A DNA stretch of 64,000 nucleotides from Lingula anatina. Taxonomy: Eukaryota; Brachiopoda; Lingulata; Lingulida; Lingulidae. The translations under genes and the position numbers were made by a program. Under the pieces are notes generated by a model. It had not been told where the DNA came from. It saw nothing but the letters and a program-made list of their open reading frames with translations, and did no database searches. The stretch lies in NCBI RefSeq assembly GCF_001039355.2, contig NW_019775440.1:153239-217238 (forward strand), written 5' to 3'. Numbering within the stretch: position 1 is the stretch's first letter; each line of letters starts with the position of its first letter. Of this stretch, positions 1 through 12,900 are shown piece after piece.

Positions 1-335
1 TTATTGTATTGTTATTACAAGTTTCGTAGATTTGATATACAATATGCACATGATTTGTAATACAGAAGAAGGAACAAATGTTTCCCGCCTTAAAGTGCCT
101 TTCACAGTGTTTAGCCAGCAAAACATAAGGCAAAAAATAATGAATAACTTAAAATTACAATTACAGAAAATGCTTGGATTGTTTTTGAAAATTTGGGAAA
201 AAATATTTATTTAAGTCTAAAATCAATTTAAAATGTTCAATAGACTGAATTACAAATGTACTGTACAGAAACCGAAAATTATAAAGAATGATTTAGATTC
301 TAGATTAAAACAATTGTTTCATTATACTATTATAG

Positions 336-2022
336 CAATACCAAACAGTTCCCGGATCGAGACATTCAACTGGCAGCTATGGCAATTGGAAAGTGGTTAT
401 GCATGGATTATGACGTAGACAAGAACGGCGTCTTAGATGAAACACAGGAGCTGATCGACTCCACTGACGAGAATGGTAAGCAGCTGCTCAAATGTGTTGT
501 ATTTATACATGAAAATAATACAAACAAACGCGTTGTAAGGAAGATCAATTAACCAACATATTCTATTAAAGTTGCTTCTTAAAGGGATAACATCACAATC
601 TTAACATCACTTAAAGGGATGGCATCACAATTATAAAACTGGAGATAAGTGTTAAGGGATGCGCATAAACCGGTATTTTTATTACTGGCATTAATTAATT
701 TGATAGTACATGCCCCTTCCCATCATCATGTTTGAGGGTGTGATGTGTTTTATGCATAATTTCCTATTAACACGCTTTGGATTTCACTTACGTTAGTTCT
801 TTGCCTTTTTTTTCTTTTTTTTTTTTTTTTGAAAAGTAGATTTACCTTGGCTGTAGTTTCCAACCAAGTGAGCCGGTGAGGCTGAGCTCGAACGATATAA
901 TCTCACTTCTTGGTCCGTGGTTTCAGGGGACGGACAAACAACAAGTGACGAATTTGCACGAAGCTGGTCCAAGATGAATGAAAAACTGCACGAAAATTGG
1001 AGTCGGGCAATATTTGAATGGGTCGATACGAATCAGGATGGATTTTTGACTATGGAAGATCGCTTCCTCGAGCAACATCATGATCCAAGTACGTGTCCAC
1101 GTGACCAGGATAAAAGTTGTTATCACCATGTCAAATACCTTTCACCAATTCATATTTTTTTCCATTTGAAACTAAATTTCATCGCGGTTAGAATAACAAT
1201 CAATCCTGCACAAACACTTTGCCAGGTAAGATAATTAAAATGCCATTCAAATATGTAATTAAATCCAAGTTGCTATCACTAAAATGCTACGATTTATGCA
1301 ACGGCTCCCAGCCGTGTTGTTTCTGGTGGCAATGTTGTTCAGAAGAGATCCAAGTTTAGTTAAACGAATTCAAAACTGTGAAGTAAAATAAAAATCCCCG
1401 GCTCCCATTGTTTACCACCAAATGGATTTTGCTTATGTTCAATCGTTCCTCGATCGTCTTTGAACATGTTTGATCTTATACTTGTCGTTGTATTCACAAA
1501 TTTGACTTTTTCGAAATCAAATTGCCATGTGATGATTCTGTTTGCCTTGTTTTAGCGTCAACATAAATCTTCAAGCATCGTGCATAATCCATAATGTGGC
1601 AATTGTGACGCAATAATGACAATTCTGACATGTCTATTTCTTGTTTTTCAAGGAGTTAAACGTTATGGATTGGTTAATAATTGAACCTCTGTATTAGTTC
1701 ATTTAATATACTCCGATAACTTCAAGCGAATTTATATACATGGATTGACCAGAAGTCCTAACATATAGTCTACTTCGGCTTAAGATATAGTAGCAAACTT
1801 AATTTCAGTATTGAGCTGAGACTTAATCCATATTTCTTGCGATAAAATGAGTCTACACCTTCGATCTTACAGTTTCTATAGGCCAATGTTTGGGCTTAAA
1901 ATCGATAGTGATGATATATTGCGGTACATATATTGTACATATATCGCTATTTTGTTAGTTCAGTTTTAGAGATCATACAAGTTCATTGATAATCAAATAG
2001 CTCATGTTTTTGTATGCGTGTT

Positions 2023-2080
<58 letters not shown>

Positions 2081-3478
2081 TAGAATATTCATATATTAAA
2101 TTCGTTTCAGTCACTGGAGTCCTCCTAATAAAGGACTGTATCATGCTTTGTGCAGATGTAAGTATATGTTTATAAAATTATGTTTATCTTTAAGTTAAAT
2201 ACTGAGTATAAGGCTTAGAGATTACTTTGTAGATTTCAGGACTTTTTTTCTCCTTCTAACTAAGCAAGCCGTTGACAAAATAACGATCTATAGTTTAAGG
2301 GCTTATTTCTTAGCCATTTTCGGAATGGAGATGAGGACTGACAAAATATTACAAGTTTTAACTAAAGAGATTAAAAATTGGTTTATTGATCGTGACGCTC
2401 TTACGGGTTTAAAATGGGTGTACCGTGGTGATGACATATCGTACATTGTCTGTCTTTATTATCTTCATTATCATTTATTTATATTATTGTGATTAACATT
2501 ATTATCCTGTAAATTGTTGTACCGTACCTATGACAAGAATGTCATGGTAAATAAACTACTACTACTAACACTACTACTACTACATATGGACCAGAGGTGG
2601 GCTCGGTGCCTGAGGCCGGGAATAGCAAAAGTCATACTTTAATATGAAATATTAGAGGATAAGGCAGGTTATTGTTTTAAAGATTAAACTGGCAACTCAT
2701 GCCATATTTACCACTTGTGGGATTATATATTGACATCTATATATTGGCAGAAAAATTAATTAAATGTATAATGCACAGAAAATCTACCAACAGGAAAGTT
2801 CTGACGAATAAAGAGTAACATATTCCAAAAAGCAAAGCCTGCAAATTATTTCGCCCAAAGATCCCAAAATGTACACAGCTCGCGTTGTCAAATAATGCTT
2901 TATTCAACAACATAAGGATCTTTGTGATTCATTGTCAAATAATATTTTGCTCAAGAAAATAAAGCCTGCTGGTATAACAATGCAATAGGTAATTGCATCA
3001 AATACATTACTAGTACACTTACGCTATAAAATCTAAAACTAAAAATTTATAACGCGTCCTCGGCACATAAGCCTTACTACTCATTTAAAATGTGGACTAC
3101 CAAGATAGCGGCATTTTTAATTTCAAGGCAAGGTGGCTAGTTTACTTACCGTTAACATTATTCGACATAGGTAAGGGAGTTAACAAACAAACCAAAAATA
3201 ATAATCCTGAACCTCCAATAAGTATTTCACATTTTCTTTTAGCATTTTCTGAGATATGAAAAGAACCTTCGAAAGGAAATCAAAGAGCAAGAACAAAAGG
3301 GTGTTCTTCAATTCAGTGGTAATTATTAGCGATATTTTAAGATTAAATTTTACTTTAAGTGAAACATTATTTTAAACACACAATAGAACAATAGTCTTTT
3401 CTGAACAAATCCCCTCCTTCTCATTTTACATGACAGCTCATTGAAATATGTTTTTCCATTTCAGATTTTTTGCTGTGA
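336..3478 (+). CDS. Secreted EF-hand protein, copy 1 (3' five exons; 5' end outside window)
   Basis: Exons at 336-475, 927-1088, 2111-2157, 3243-3318 and 3465-3478 (TGA at 3476-3478), each bounded by AG acceptors and GT donors. Intron phases 2,1,1,0,1 match copy 2 exactly. The encoded part has three calcium-binding loops: DVDKNGVLDETQ (position 12 is Gln, weak), DENGDGQTTSDE (canonical, split by an intron after its third residue) and DTNQDGFLTMED (Asp at position 12). A hydrophobic ITGVLLIKDC stretch and a basic/acidic helical tail (LRKEIKEQEQKG) follow. The signal-peptide exon seen in copy 2 must lie upstream of the window. The window start matches about 10847 in copy 2, so the two genes are tandem duplicates about 10.85 kb apart. 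Calcium binding is the family expectation; the biological role is unknown. Confidence 0.82.
2029..2098. repeat. (AT)n microsatellite
   Basis: Pure AT dinucleotide run in the last part of the intron just before the 2111 exon of EF-hand copy 1. The corresponding intron of copy 2 lacks the run. Confidence 0.97.
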
Positions 3479-3595
3479 ACAAAAACACAAAGCAGTGATC
3501 AGCAACTACTTCCGATGACGATCACTTCCTTTCTTTGTTAAATCTTGGACAATATAATGAAGCCATTTTATCCTCTGCCTTAACCGCTAAATAAT

Positions 3596-3601
3596 AATAA
3601 A
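3596..3601 (+). terminator. Polyadenylation signal AATAAA, EF-hand copy 1
   Basis: AATAAA about 120 bases after the stop codon. The signal recurs at the same relative place at 17027-17032 and 20017-20022 downstream of the other copies of the 3' exons, which supports it. Confidence 0.6.
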
Positions 3602-4203
3602 CTTCTTAGCAAGACCAACGTTGGTTTGAGTTTCATTTAATGTAATACTGGATTCTGATAAATTCTAAAGGCTTTGTGATAAGGCATAAGATTTTGTATA
3701 AACAATATACGTGCTAATACCTTAACGTGTGGACTTTTCACAAGGGGAAGGGGAAGCTTTCGTGTGGCTATGTCCGGTTTCCCAAAATCTTGATAATAAC
3801 AATGACCTGTAGTGGTAATTATACATGTAAGCCCTAATTACATTATGGGATATTGAGATGGAGTGATATTCTATACGTATTTCTGCTTGGTGCCATATAT
3901 ATAGACTGTATGTTATTATTGAAAGGCAAAAGTTTTAGAAACGCAGAAATTCAGAAATTCTACCGACAGACAGAGGAACAACTACCACAAAGTGTAAGAA
4001 ATTAAATCACAGCTACCACAATCTCGACATGTCGCGAGCCTTTTGTAGGTGAAGGCGAACACATCCAGTGGCTACAGAATGTAGGAGACTGGAATGCAAC
4101 AGTTTTTTTGCTTTTGTCTGTTTTGGACATCATTTCCCTTGGAGTAAGGGAAAGAAAGTTAAGAGAAATAACACGTGGCCTATTGTGTACAGGGTCCCAT
4201 TGG

Positions 4204-4204
<1 letters not shown>

Positions 4205-4242
<38 letters not shown>
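4205..4242. repeat. (TTA)n microsatellite
   Basis: TTA trinucleotide tract followed by TTTGTTACCC. In the 46-48 kb copy the homologous TTTGTTACCC junction is the 3' end of a non-LTR element, so the tract may be the tail of a severely 5'-truncated LINE. Confidence 0.85.
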
Positions 4243-4719
4243 TGTTACCCGTGAAAGCCACCTTTTAATTCCCCTTATGCGTGGAACCTTTTTAGTTAGT
4301 GGATTCTTTAAACATCACATTCCAGTGACTCGTGAGTGTGGATTTCTATTCTCTGCCATTTGTAAAACGAAGTCATTATTTGGAAAAGGCATTATCTGTT
4401 TGATATGAATAAAGTTTTGTTTACTGTGATTTGTCAATTATGATATTATTTCCAGTGCACAGTGATCCCCCCCAAAAAAGGACCCTCTGCGATCCATCTG
4501 ATACCCAACTGCCAAATTTGACATTAAGCACAATTGCGTCATAAATAGGTTTAAACATGTTAGCGATTCATCAATAGGTGACACCCGTTGTTCTTCATCA
4601 TGCGACACATCGAACTATAAGTACAATAATTACGTCGCTATCAGTTGCTCCAAAGCATCACACCTACCATAATAAAATTTTTCTAACACACTGGAAATCG
4701 CACCTAGTTCCGGGACTGC

Positions 4720-4860
4720 TACCCTGAGTGTCAGAGAGACGTGGAAGTTAGTTTGTTTAATATTTAATATACCTTGGAGTCACTTTCACTGGTATTGCGA
4801 TATGGGTTATATATGAAATCAAGATCGAGCTGGCAATACCGGAATCTAGAACCTAGGGTA
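4720..4860. mobile_element. Small non-autonomous DNA transposon with target duplication
   Basis: A 141-bp insertion with ends TACCCT...AGGGTA, flanked by the direct repeat GGGACTGC (4712-4719 and 4861-4868). The homologous positions in the other copies of this flanking repeat (about 18090 and 21085) have one uninterrupted GGGACTGC, i.e. empty sites. An inverted partial copy of its right half lies near 46205-46270. The 8-bp duplication would suit a hAT-type element, but the termini alone do not prove that. Confidence 0.75.
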
Positions 4861-5050
4861 GGGACTGCTTGAGAATGATTGTATGTAGGTATGGAAGCTT
4901 GTGGCGGCCCGAAGGAAAATTAAAAGTTTGCAGCCAACGTTTGCGGCAACGAGTTGCAGGTGTATGCGTGGAGAAAATTATTTTTGCTTATTTCCATCAA
5001 TATAGTAGCAAATTTGCTATAAAAGTAAAATAACCCAGTTTTGATACAAC

Positions 5051-6839
5051 AAAAAGGGGGCAGGTGTGGGTAAAAATAGACGTAATCAGTAAAATATCTA
5101 GCAGTTCCATTAAATCAAATATATATTTTCGCTTAGTTGCATCGGTAAAGCACCGAGCATGTTGTAACAATTAGCAGAGTTATGGACTGCCAGATGGCAT
5201 TGTTTCCTTTACTGTTGTGCTGACAATTTGTGTGTGTGTGTGTGGGGGGGGGGGATCATGGAGATGAGGAGTGCTAGCTAGTGGCCTGTTAATGCAGTAA
5301 TAAGGTGGAAAAAGAGGATAGAAACTGGCTGTACATCGAGCTATTCATGGGATACTTATACTGTCCTCCAACAGATTTAACTGTCAGTGGGTGGACAATG
5401 GACACTATTTATGATTATAAAAAATACTTGATTATAAAAACTGCGACATATTGAAAATACTCCAACTCCGAGTTTTACAGACAATACCTTATGGGTACGG
5501 AATGGGGTCTGAAAATGCAACATATGTCTTTCAAGTGCGACTGAATAATAATAATAATAATATTCTGTCACCATTTAAAAAAGTCAGCTATAGGCTGCTG
5601 GCAAAGTATTAAGCTCCACAGCCACCCATATTTTGTTGTCAGTGTTCCCTTATAGCTTGTTAACCACCTGCATTTCACATGTTTATATGCATCAAAGACA
5701 TTTAAAGAGCCCAAACCACTTTTATCAAATCGATTAAACCATGAATTTTAATTCGTGCTTGTTGAGGGTATGATGTTCAAGTACGGTGGCCAACTACATT
5801 TGTTGGACCGGGGTCTTGGAGACATCCCACGCAGAATGTCACCACATGACACCACGGTGACAATTCAAAATCAGTTCACCTGAAGAAGACCTTGTGAAAA
5901 GGTTGAAACGTCGTGATGTCCGTAAGATCCAGTAGAAGATTTAATGTTCTCATTACGTTTGGGACAATGTTGATATAGAGTCACTGTAAAATCATCTTCA
6001 ATATTTTTGCCAGAATATCCAATATGGTGACTGAAAAATACAGCCAAATTTAATTGGTTTAATTCAAAATTTTGAGGGGAAAAAATGTCATAATACATCT
6101 TGTGTCTTCATTAAATTTCTATTCCTCGCCAACCAACATCTTACGGACTCTCCAAATTCATAAATAACCTTTACAGATTTTTGTTTGCATCTTGTTTTCC
6201 ACTTAGTGTAAACAAAGTTTTTAGAAAATTTCTATTTTCACTGCAGCGTTTTAAGCAAGAAAAGTTATTCTTAAATTAAAAAGTGCACCATATAAGCAGT
6301 GGTTATTAACAAAGAAATACGAAAGGTTGAAGACAACAAAAGTGTCAGGTTTTGTGGAATATTTACTTTCCATGTTAACAATAATGGCTAATGTTTGTTT
6401 TTGGAACCCATATACTCAACCTATACTTTATATCAACGAAAGAACTTAAGGATGCGAGATTAAGCATCAGAATCAATTTTTTAAGGTTATGCAAATTTTA
6501 CATGGGGATAAATCTGAGAAACGCCTGTTTGATAAATAAAAAATTAAACTGTATTATTGTGACTTTTTGTTTTGTAATCGAAACTATATAAAAAACAAAG
6601 TGTCAGGAAAACTGGTTCATGTTATGCATGAGCTTCATGTCGTCTGTCTCGAATCCCAGACCTGCATGTCAACCATGTCAATGACGGTTACGTTGCAGGT
6701 ACCCTGTGTTTCAGAGATCCACAGAACCCCCCCCCCCCCCCATTATTAATATGTCCATTTAGACATGGTAATGGTAGATGCGCGTCTCTAGTAATCTCTG
6801 AAACTCAGGGTGGGAGTAACACGTGATTTGTACCCTTAT
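5051..6839. other. Intergenic stretch without recognised genes
   Basis: Between the flanking repeat and the EF-hand copy 2 promoter. It holds a (TG)n/poly-G tract (about 5229-5254), an (ATA)n tract (about 5545-5563), and at 5879-5925 a CCTGAAGAAGACC...GAAACGTCGTG motif of the type found at the 3' end of Penelope-like or other retroelements. A poly-C run (about 6727-6740) sits inside an imperfect inverted repeat (about 6690-6830). Its short open frames look random. Confidence 0.55.
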
Positions 6840-6976
6840 AGGTCTATTTTCATTGGCTGCCTTTAATATAGTTACGTCACATACGCGTGTCGCACCTTCA
6901 TCAGTTTATACATATACCTGACTTACTGTCTGGGTTACCCATTTGTTTACTGCACTTTGTGAAGAAAACAAACAAA
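6840..6976 (+). promoter_or_regulatory. Promoter and 5' leader of EF-hand copy 2
   Basis: Immediately upstream of the signal-peptide ATG. It contains an inverted CCAAT box (ATTGG at 6852-6856), an AT-rich TTTAATATA element and a CRE-like TTACGTCA (6872-6879). The motifs and their spacing suit a core promoter. The transcription start was not determined. Confidence 0.45.
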
Positions 6977-9900
6977 ATGAAGGTAGCACTTATCGTTTTA
7001 GCTGCATGTGTTGGTGTGCTGTATGGAGATGGGAACAGGTAAGTCTTACACATGCTTTTATAACATTTACTAATGGTAACAGTTGATGCTGTCAAGGTAT
7101 ACTTAAAAAAGTAAAAGGTGGATACTTAATCTGCTCTTCAGTTATACCACAAAAATCAAATTACCCTGAAACTTAATCTACTTTATATATGCCTAACCTG
7201 AATCAGTCGAGAAAATAAATAATCACACAGTACAATGTATTTATTTGAGATCAAATTTGTAAAAATGAAGAGTCCTTTTACGGTAGTCATCCCTGCGCTT
7301 CAAGTGACTTTCATCCCTCAATCTCTGATCATCTACAGGCATAATGAATTGTTTATTTTGGGTAGGATAGGTTCACAATGGACACTCATTTTATTTTTCT
7401 TGCTAACTAATTTTCAGCCTAAAAGCTAATTTTGTTTTAGCCCACATCCTCCATGAATAATAACAGGTTTTGTAAATATATATTAATTTCTGAAGAGTTT
7501 GATAAGACCCGTTTCATAGTCAAACAACACTGTAAATCAATGAAGTACGATGTTGATGATAATGTCTTAAATGCTCAATGTTTAACAAGTTTGATTAAAT
7601 AGTACCATATGTATCATGTTGTTTTATACATTATACAGCAGTGAATCATCATACCTTAATTCATAATATATTATAAAGTAATTGCGTAATTGTTGGGTTA
7701 CGGGTATTCTTACTCTTTATTATCATCCACACACCGAAAATGCATTTTTTTAAAATTAAAACCAATAATTTTTCGAAAGAATCTCAGATTCTAGTTGACT
7801 AGGATGATATATGAGATGTATGATCGATTAACATTTGCAATGCGTATTCCATTACTTTTTTATTTGTAAGTATGTTATATTCAACTTCACTCATTATTAA
7901 ATAAAATTCACGCAGGAGCAAATACTAGCCAAGCCTCATCCCAAATTAATAAATACTTTATAATTCCCGTACTTACTGTTAATCACTTGGTTTTAAGAAA
8001 GTAAAAAGATGGACGAAACCACGCAGTTTTACTACAATGTTTGAGCAGGAAAAGCAATTCCACTATTTTGAAAGGCTGTGATATTGCATTCGGATAATAG
8101 CAATATGTGTAAGAGAATGAAAAGTGGTCCCAGACAACAAAATGTGGAGTTCTGTCGATTTCATACGCAATAAGCTCCAAAAGTATAATACAACAGTGAA
8201 AACAAATGTCCCACACCTTGACGAAATTTGAAGTTGTCGCCAGCATACTGGTATCAGACTTGATTGCGTGTTCCTAGAATACAGATTACAAGAAAAAAAG
8301 AAACAATAGATAACAAGTTTTGGCCTAAAGCCCCACCCATGTAGTTGTGTATCAAAATTATTTGTACTTTTTTTTCGAGAAAAGTTAAACCAAATAATAT
8401 TTCCTCATAAAGTAAAATGGATAAAGCTAAGATAATTTACCTAAGCACACAGGTAATACCAAGGTTAATACATGAGTTTGCTTAATCTAAGATGAATAAG
8501 ATTAAATTGCTCACCCATAGACTAGACAATCTTTTAACAAATGAAAGTATCAACAGAATGTACATCAAGGATCTTTTCAGTTATCTTTTACTGAAATGGG
8601 GGAGCAAACGATATAGAAACACTTTTCTATGATACTGCGTAAACACGTTCCAATAGACTGTGTCAATTCATGAACTTTGTAGCTTTTAAAACAATTGTGA
8701 ACACAATGTTTTACTCATAATACGGTTGGGTAAATGTAAAACACATTAATTAACAAGTGTTTCCAAGGCGAAGCTTCATGATGATCACAAATCTGACAAC
8801 TATTTATGTCTACAACAAATATTTAGTTCGGTAAATTGGCAGTGAAAACAAATATCCTGCACCGTTCAAAGTGGCAGACAAAACGGCCTGTCTATAGATT
8901 CATCCACAAAACTTAATATAAATGCTTATTTTATATGAGACGTATGGTCGATAAACATTTACGGTGCGAATTCCATTATTTTTTTCAACTACGTGATATT
9001 CACCTTTACTCATGATGCAATAGCAAAATTAACGCAAGACCAAATGCTAATCAATCTCCATCCCAAATTTAAAATACTTCATAATTCCTGTACTTACACT
9101 AATCACTAAGTTTTAAAAACCTTCGCATTTTATCACAATGTTTGAACAGGAACAGCAATTCCATTATTTTGAAAGGCTGTGCTATTGCATTCGGATAATA
9201 GCAATATATGTAAGAGAATGAAAAGTGGTCCCAGACAACAAAATGTGGAGTTCTGTCGATTTCATACGCAATATGCACCAAAAGTGTAATACAACAGTGA
9301 AAACAAATGTCCCACAACTTGACGAAATTTGAAGATGTCGCCAGCATACTGGTAAAAAAAGAAACAAAAGATAACAAGTTTTGGTATAAAGCCCCACCCA
9401 TGTAGTTGTGTATCAAAATTATTTGTCCTTTTTTTTCGAGAAAAGTTAAACCAAATAATATTTCCTCATAAAGTAAAATGGATAAAGCTAAGATAATTTA
9501 TTTGGCATTCACGTACTACCAAGGATAATGCAGGAGAATGCTTAATCTGAGATGAATAAGATTAACTTGCTCACCTTAAGATTGGGCAATCTTTTAACAA
9601 ATGAAAGTATCAACGGAACGTACATCAAGGATCTTGGCAGTTATCTTTTTCTGAAATGGAAGAGTTAACGATATAGAAACACTTGTATATGATACTGCCT
9701 AAACTAGTTCCAATCGGCCGTGTCAATTCATGAATTTTATTCTGTTGAAAATGTTCTTCTCAAAGTGTGTCGGGATAGGTAAAACTCTATTTGAATTGGG
9801 CTTTTAGTTTTCAGTTTCTTTATTTTCAAAGTTGCTGTATTGTTGAATAGACTATTATCCGATAAGCCGATTAGCCGGCCACTAAAAAACACAAGATACA

Positions 9901-12900
9901 TCACAAATACAAAATAAAATTTACAACAACAATTTCCATAAATTCATAAAATTAAAACAAACGCAAGCACTGACATAATTGCACAGTCTGTAAAGTCATA
10001 GCAAGAGAGCAATTTTACAGGTCCCTCTCCTATCTGAGTCTGGTTACGGTGTGATATAAGTGTGGTCTCATGAGTGTCACATGAGTGATTACATTTGCTT
10101 CGCACTTGACTGATACAGTGAACACTTATCAACTTTCAGGATTTTATGTAGTTATCTCAGAACACAAAGGGAGGAAAGACATTGGATATAGCCTTGGCAG
10201 CTACTATGCTGTCCTCCAGCTTCATAAATGTAGTTCAAAGAAAACATAATTTATATAATGGTTTAAAAAAATATGATAATTTAACTTGACCTAATTTTTA
10301 TTTATACCCGCTTTCTCAAACCTACGCCGGGTCATCCCCTTCGTATGGTCGCGGGTCTTGGACTTAGAGAGCCGAAACTCGATGCATCATCTAAGCAGCT
10401 TAAATGTGGTTCTACCGGCGCATGCGCCGCATCTCCTACACTGATCGTGTTAACAACGAGAGGTCCTCCAACAGGTCGACCAAAAAAGACAGCTCCTCAA
10501 TCCCTTCTTACACCGACAATTAATTTAAGTTTTTGAGCCATTCAATCAGAAGAGGGATAGGAGAATTTTAGCCTTAGTGGTGGAGTACCTGGCCGAAGCA
10601 GACAACAAAAGACCTTCCTTGAAAATTCTGAAAATTCTGAAAAAGACACCTTTGGTCAACAGCGAAAAACAGAAACCTTTGGCAAAATATCAACGCTGGT
10701 CAAACACTGCATTTATAGGTGGCACCTGAAGATGAAAAAGATTTATATTAATTTTATTTATTTTGTTTATTTTGCATTGCCAATTACTTTTGTATATAAA
10801 TTTCGTAAATGCTGTGTGTATTGCCAGAGAGAATAATGAGCCCTTATTATTGTATTGTTATTAAAATTATACAATATATGCACATAATTTGTAATACAGA
10901 AGAAGGAACAAATGTGCCCAACCTTGAAGAGAATTTCTCAGTTTTTAGCCATCACAACATGAGAAAAGAAATAATGAGTAACATAAAATTCCAATTACTA
11001 AAAATTCTTGGATTGTTTTTGGAATTTAGGAACGATTTTTAATATTTTATTTTTTATTTGATAATTAATTTATTTTAAGTCTAAAATCCATTTAAAATGT
11101 TCAGTAGACTACATAAAAACAAACACATAAGAACACAATTACATATATACAAAATATACTGTATAGAACCCAAAATATATTAAGAATGATTTAGATTCTA
11201 GATTTAAACAACTATTCAAGTATTAACGTTCTTTCATTATAATATTGATAGCAAGATCAAAAAGTTACCGGAACGAGGCATTCAACTGGCTGCTATGGCA
11301 GTTGGAAAGTGGTTGTGCATAGAATATGACACAAACGAGAACGGCATCTTAGATGAAACACAGGAGCTGATCGACTCCACTGACGTGAACGGTAAGCAGC
11401 TGCTCAAATGCATTGTGTTAATACATAAAAATAATACAAACAACTGCGTTGTAGTGAAAATCGCTTAACCAACATAATCTATTGAACTGCCGAATCTTGT
11501 CAAAATGACTTTGCGATATGATACATGTGTAGTACTGTTTTAAGCATTTAGGTTTGTACACTTTGCACCAAAAACACTGTTTAAGTTAAAAAATAAATAA
11601 ATAAAATGACATTGAAAAAAATTCTAGTAGCCTGTGGAGCTATAGTGGCATAATAATAATAAAAATGCATAAGCCGATATTTTTATTACTGGCATCACTC
11701 ACTTAGATAGTGCATGCCCCTTCCCATCATCACTTATTATTATGATAATAATTTGCTCGTTTGTTATTTGCTACCCCAATGTTGTCAAGAAGAAGCAATC
11801 TTGTAAATGCAACTTTTAATTGCTTGTATTTTTAGTGGCTGTGCGTATGTCCAGCGTTAATATTGGTATTGGACTTGTTTACATAGATTGTTTGAGGGCG
11901 TGGTTGTGTTTTATGCATCATTTCCTATTAGCACACTTTGAATTTCACTTAAGTTCATTTCTTTTGAAAAATATATTGCTCTGGTCTGTAGTTTCCAACC
12001 AGTGAGCCGGTGAGGCTGAGCTCGACCGATATATAATCTCTCTTCTTGGTCCGTGCTTTCAGGGGACGGTAATACAACACTTGACGAATTTGTACGAAGC
12101 TGGTCCGAGAGGAGTGAAATACTGCACGAAAATTGGATTCGTGCAATATTTGGATGGGTGGATACGAATCAGGATGGATTTTTGACTATGGATGATGACT
12201 TCCTCGAGCAATATCATGATTCAAGTAAGTGTCCACGTGACCAGGAAAAAAGATGTTATCACCATGTCAATAACCTTTCACCAATTCATATTTTTTCCAT
12301 TTGAACTAAATTTCAGCGCAGTAAGATAAAGAATCAATCCTACACAAACAGTTTGCTAGGTAAGATAATTAAAATGCCTTAAAAAAATATATATACTCAC
12401 ACTCACACCACACCACTCACACCGACACTCTCCGACATAGAATGACCGTTCACAGACAACAAATAAGACAACCTAAATATCAGTGCACGTCTGTGAGTGG
12501 GCACATTAGGGAATGCTCTATGAACAAAAACAAGGATTTTACGGTATTCCCATTTTATAAATTCACCAGGGAAACAACCCAAACAGAAAGGGAAATAAAA
12601 GAAAATCTATTCATTAATAAGTATAAACCTACATTGAATAGATAAAAGCATTGGTAAAAGTAACAATTAAACACTCATTGTTAAAGACGTCACATTTAAG
12701 CCTTTATGACATCACCTAGTAACAAATAAACAAAACCCCCTGAAGAAAGAAAGAAACCGGTCGGGGCAAGAAAGTTGCTGTTCTTCTTTTTCTTTTNTGG
12801 CCCAGCCGTGTTGTTCCCGGTGCCAATGTTGGTCAAAAGAGACCAAGTCTAAACTAAACGAAATCAAAACTGCAAAATAAAAATCAAACTCTCCCGTTTC

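Larger units (their letters stand above)
3740..5050. repeat. Recurrent flanking repeat, copy 1
   Basis: The stretch 3' of EF-hand copy 1 is closely repeated at about 17180-18363, 20170-21340 and, interrupted by a LINE, 46270-48390. Shared landmarks are ATCTTGATAATAACAATGAC, CTACCACAAAGTG, AAGCCACTTTTTA and TTTGCAGCCAACGTTTGCGG. Here it contains a (TTA)n tract (4205-4242) and a small inserted element (4720-4860). It travels with the duplicated genes, so it may be either an old transposon or simply duplicated flank. No coding capacity was recognised. Confidence 0.75.
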
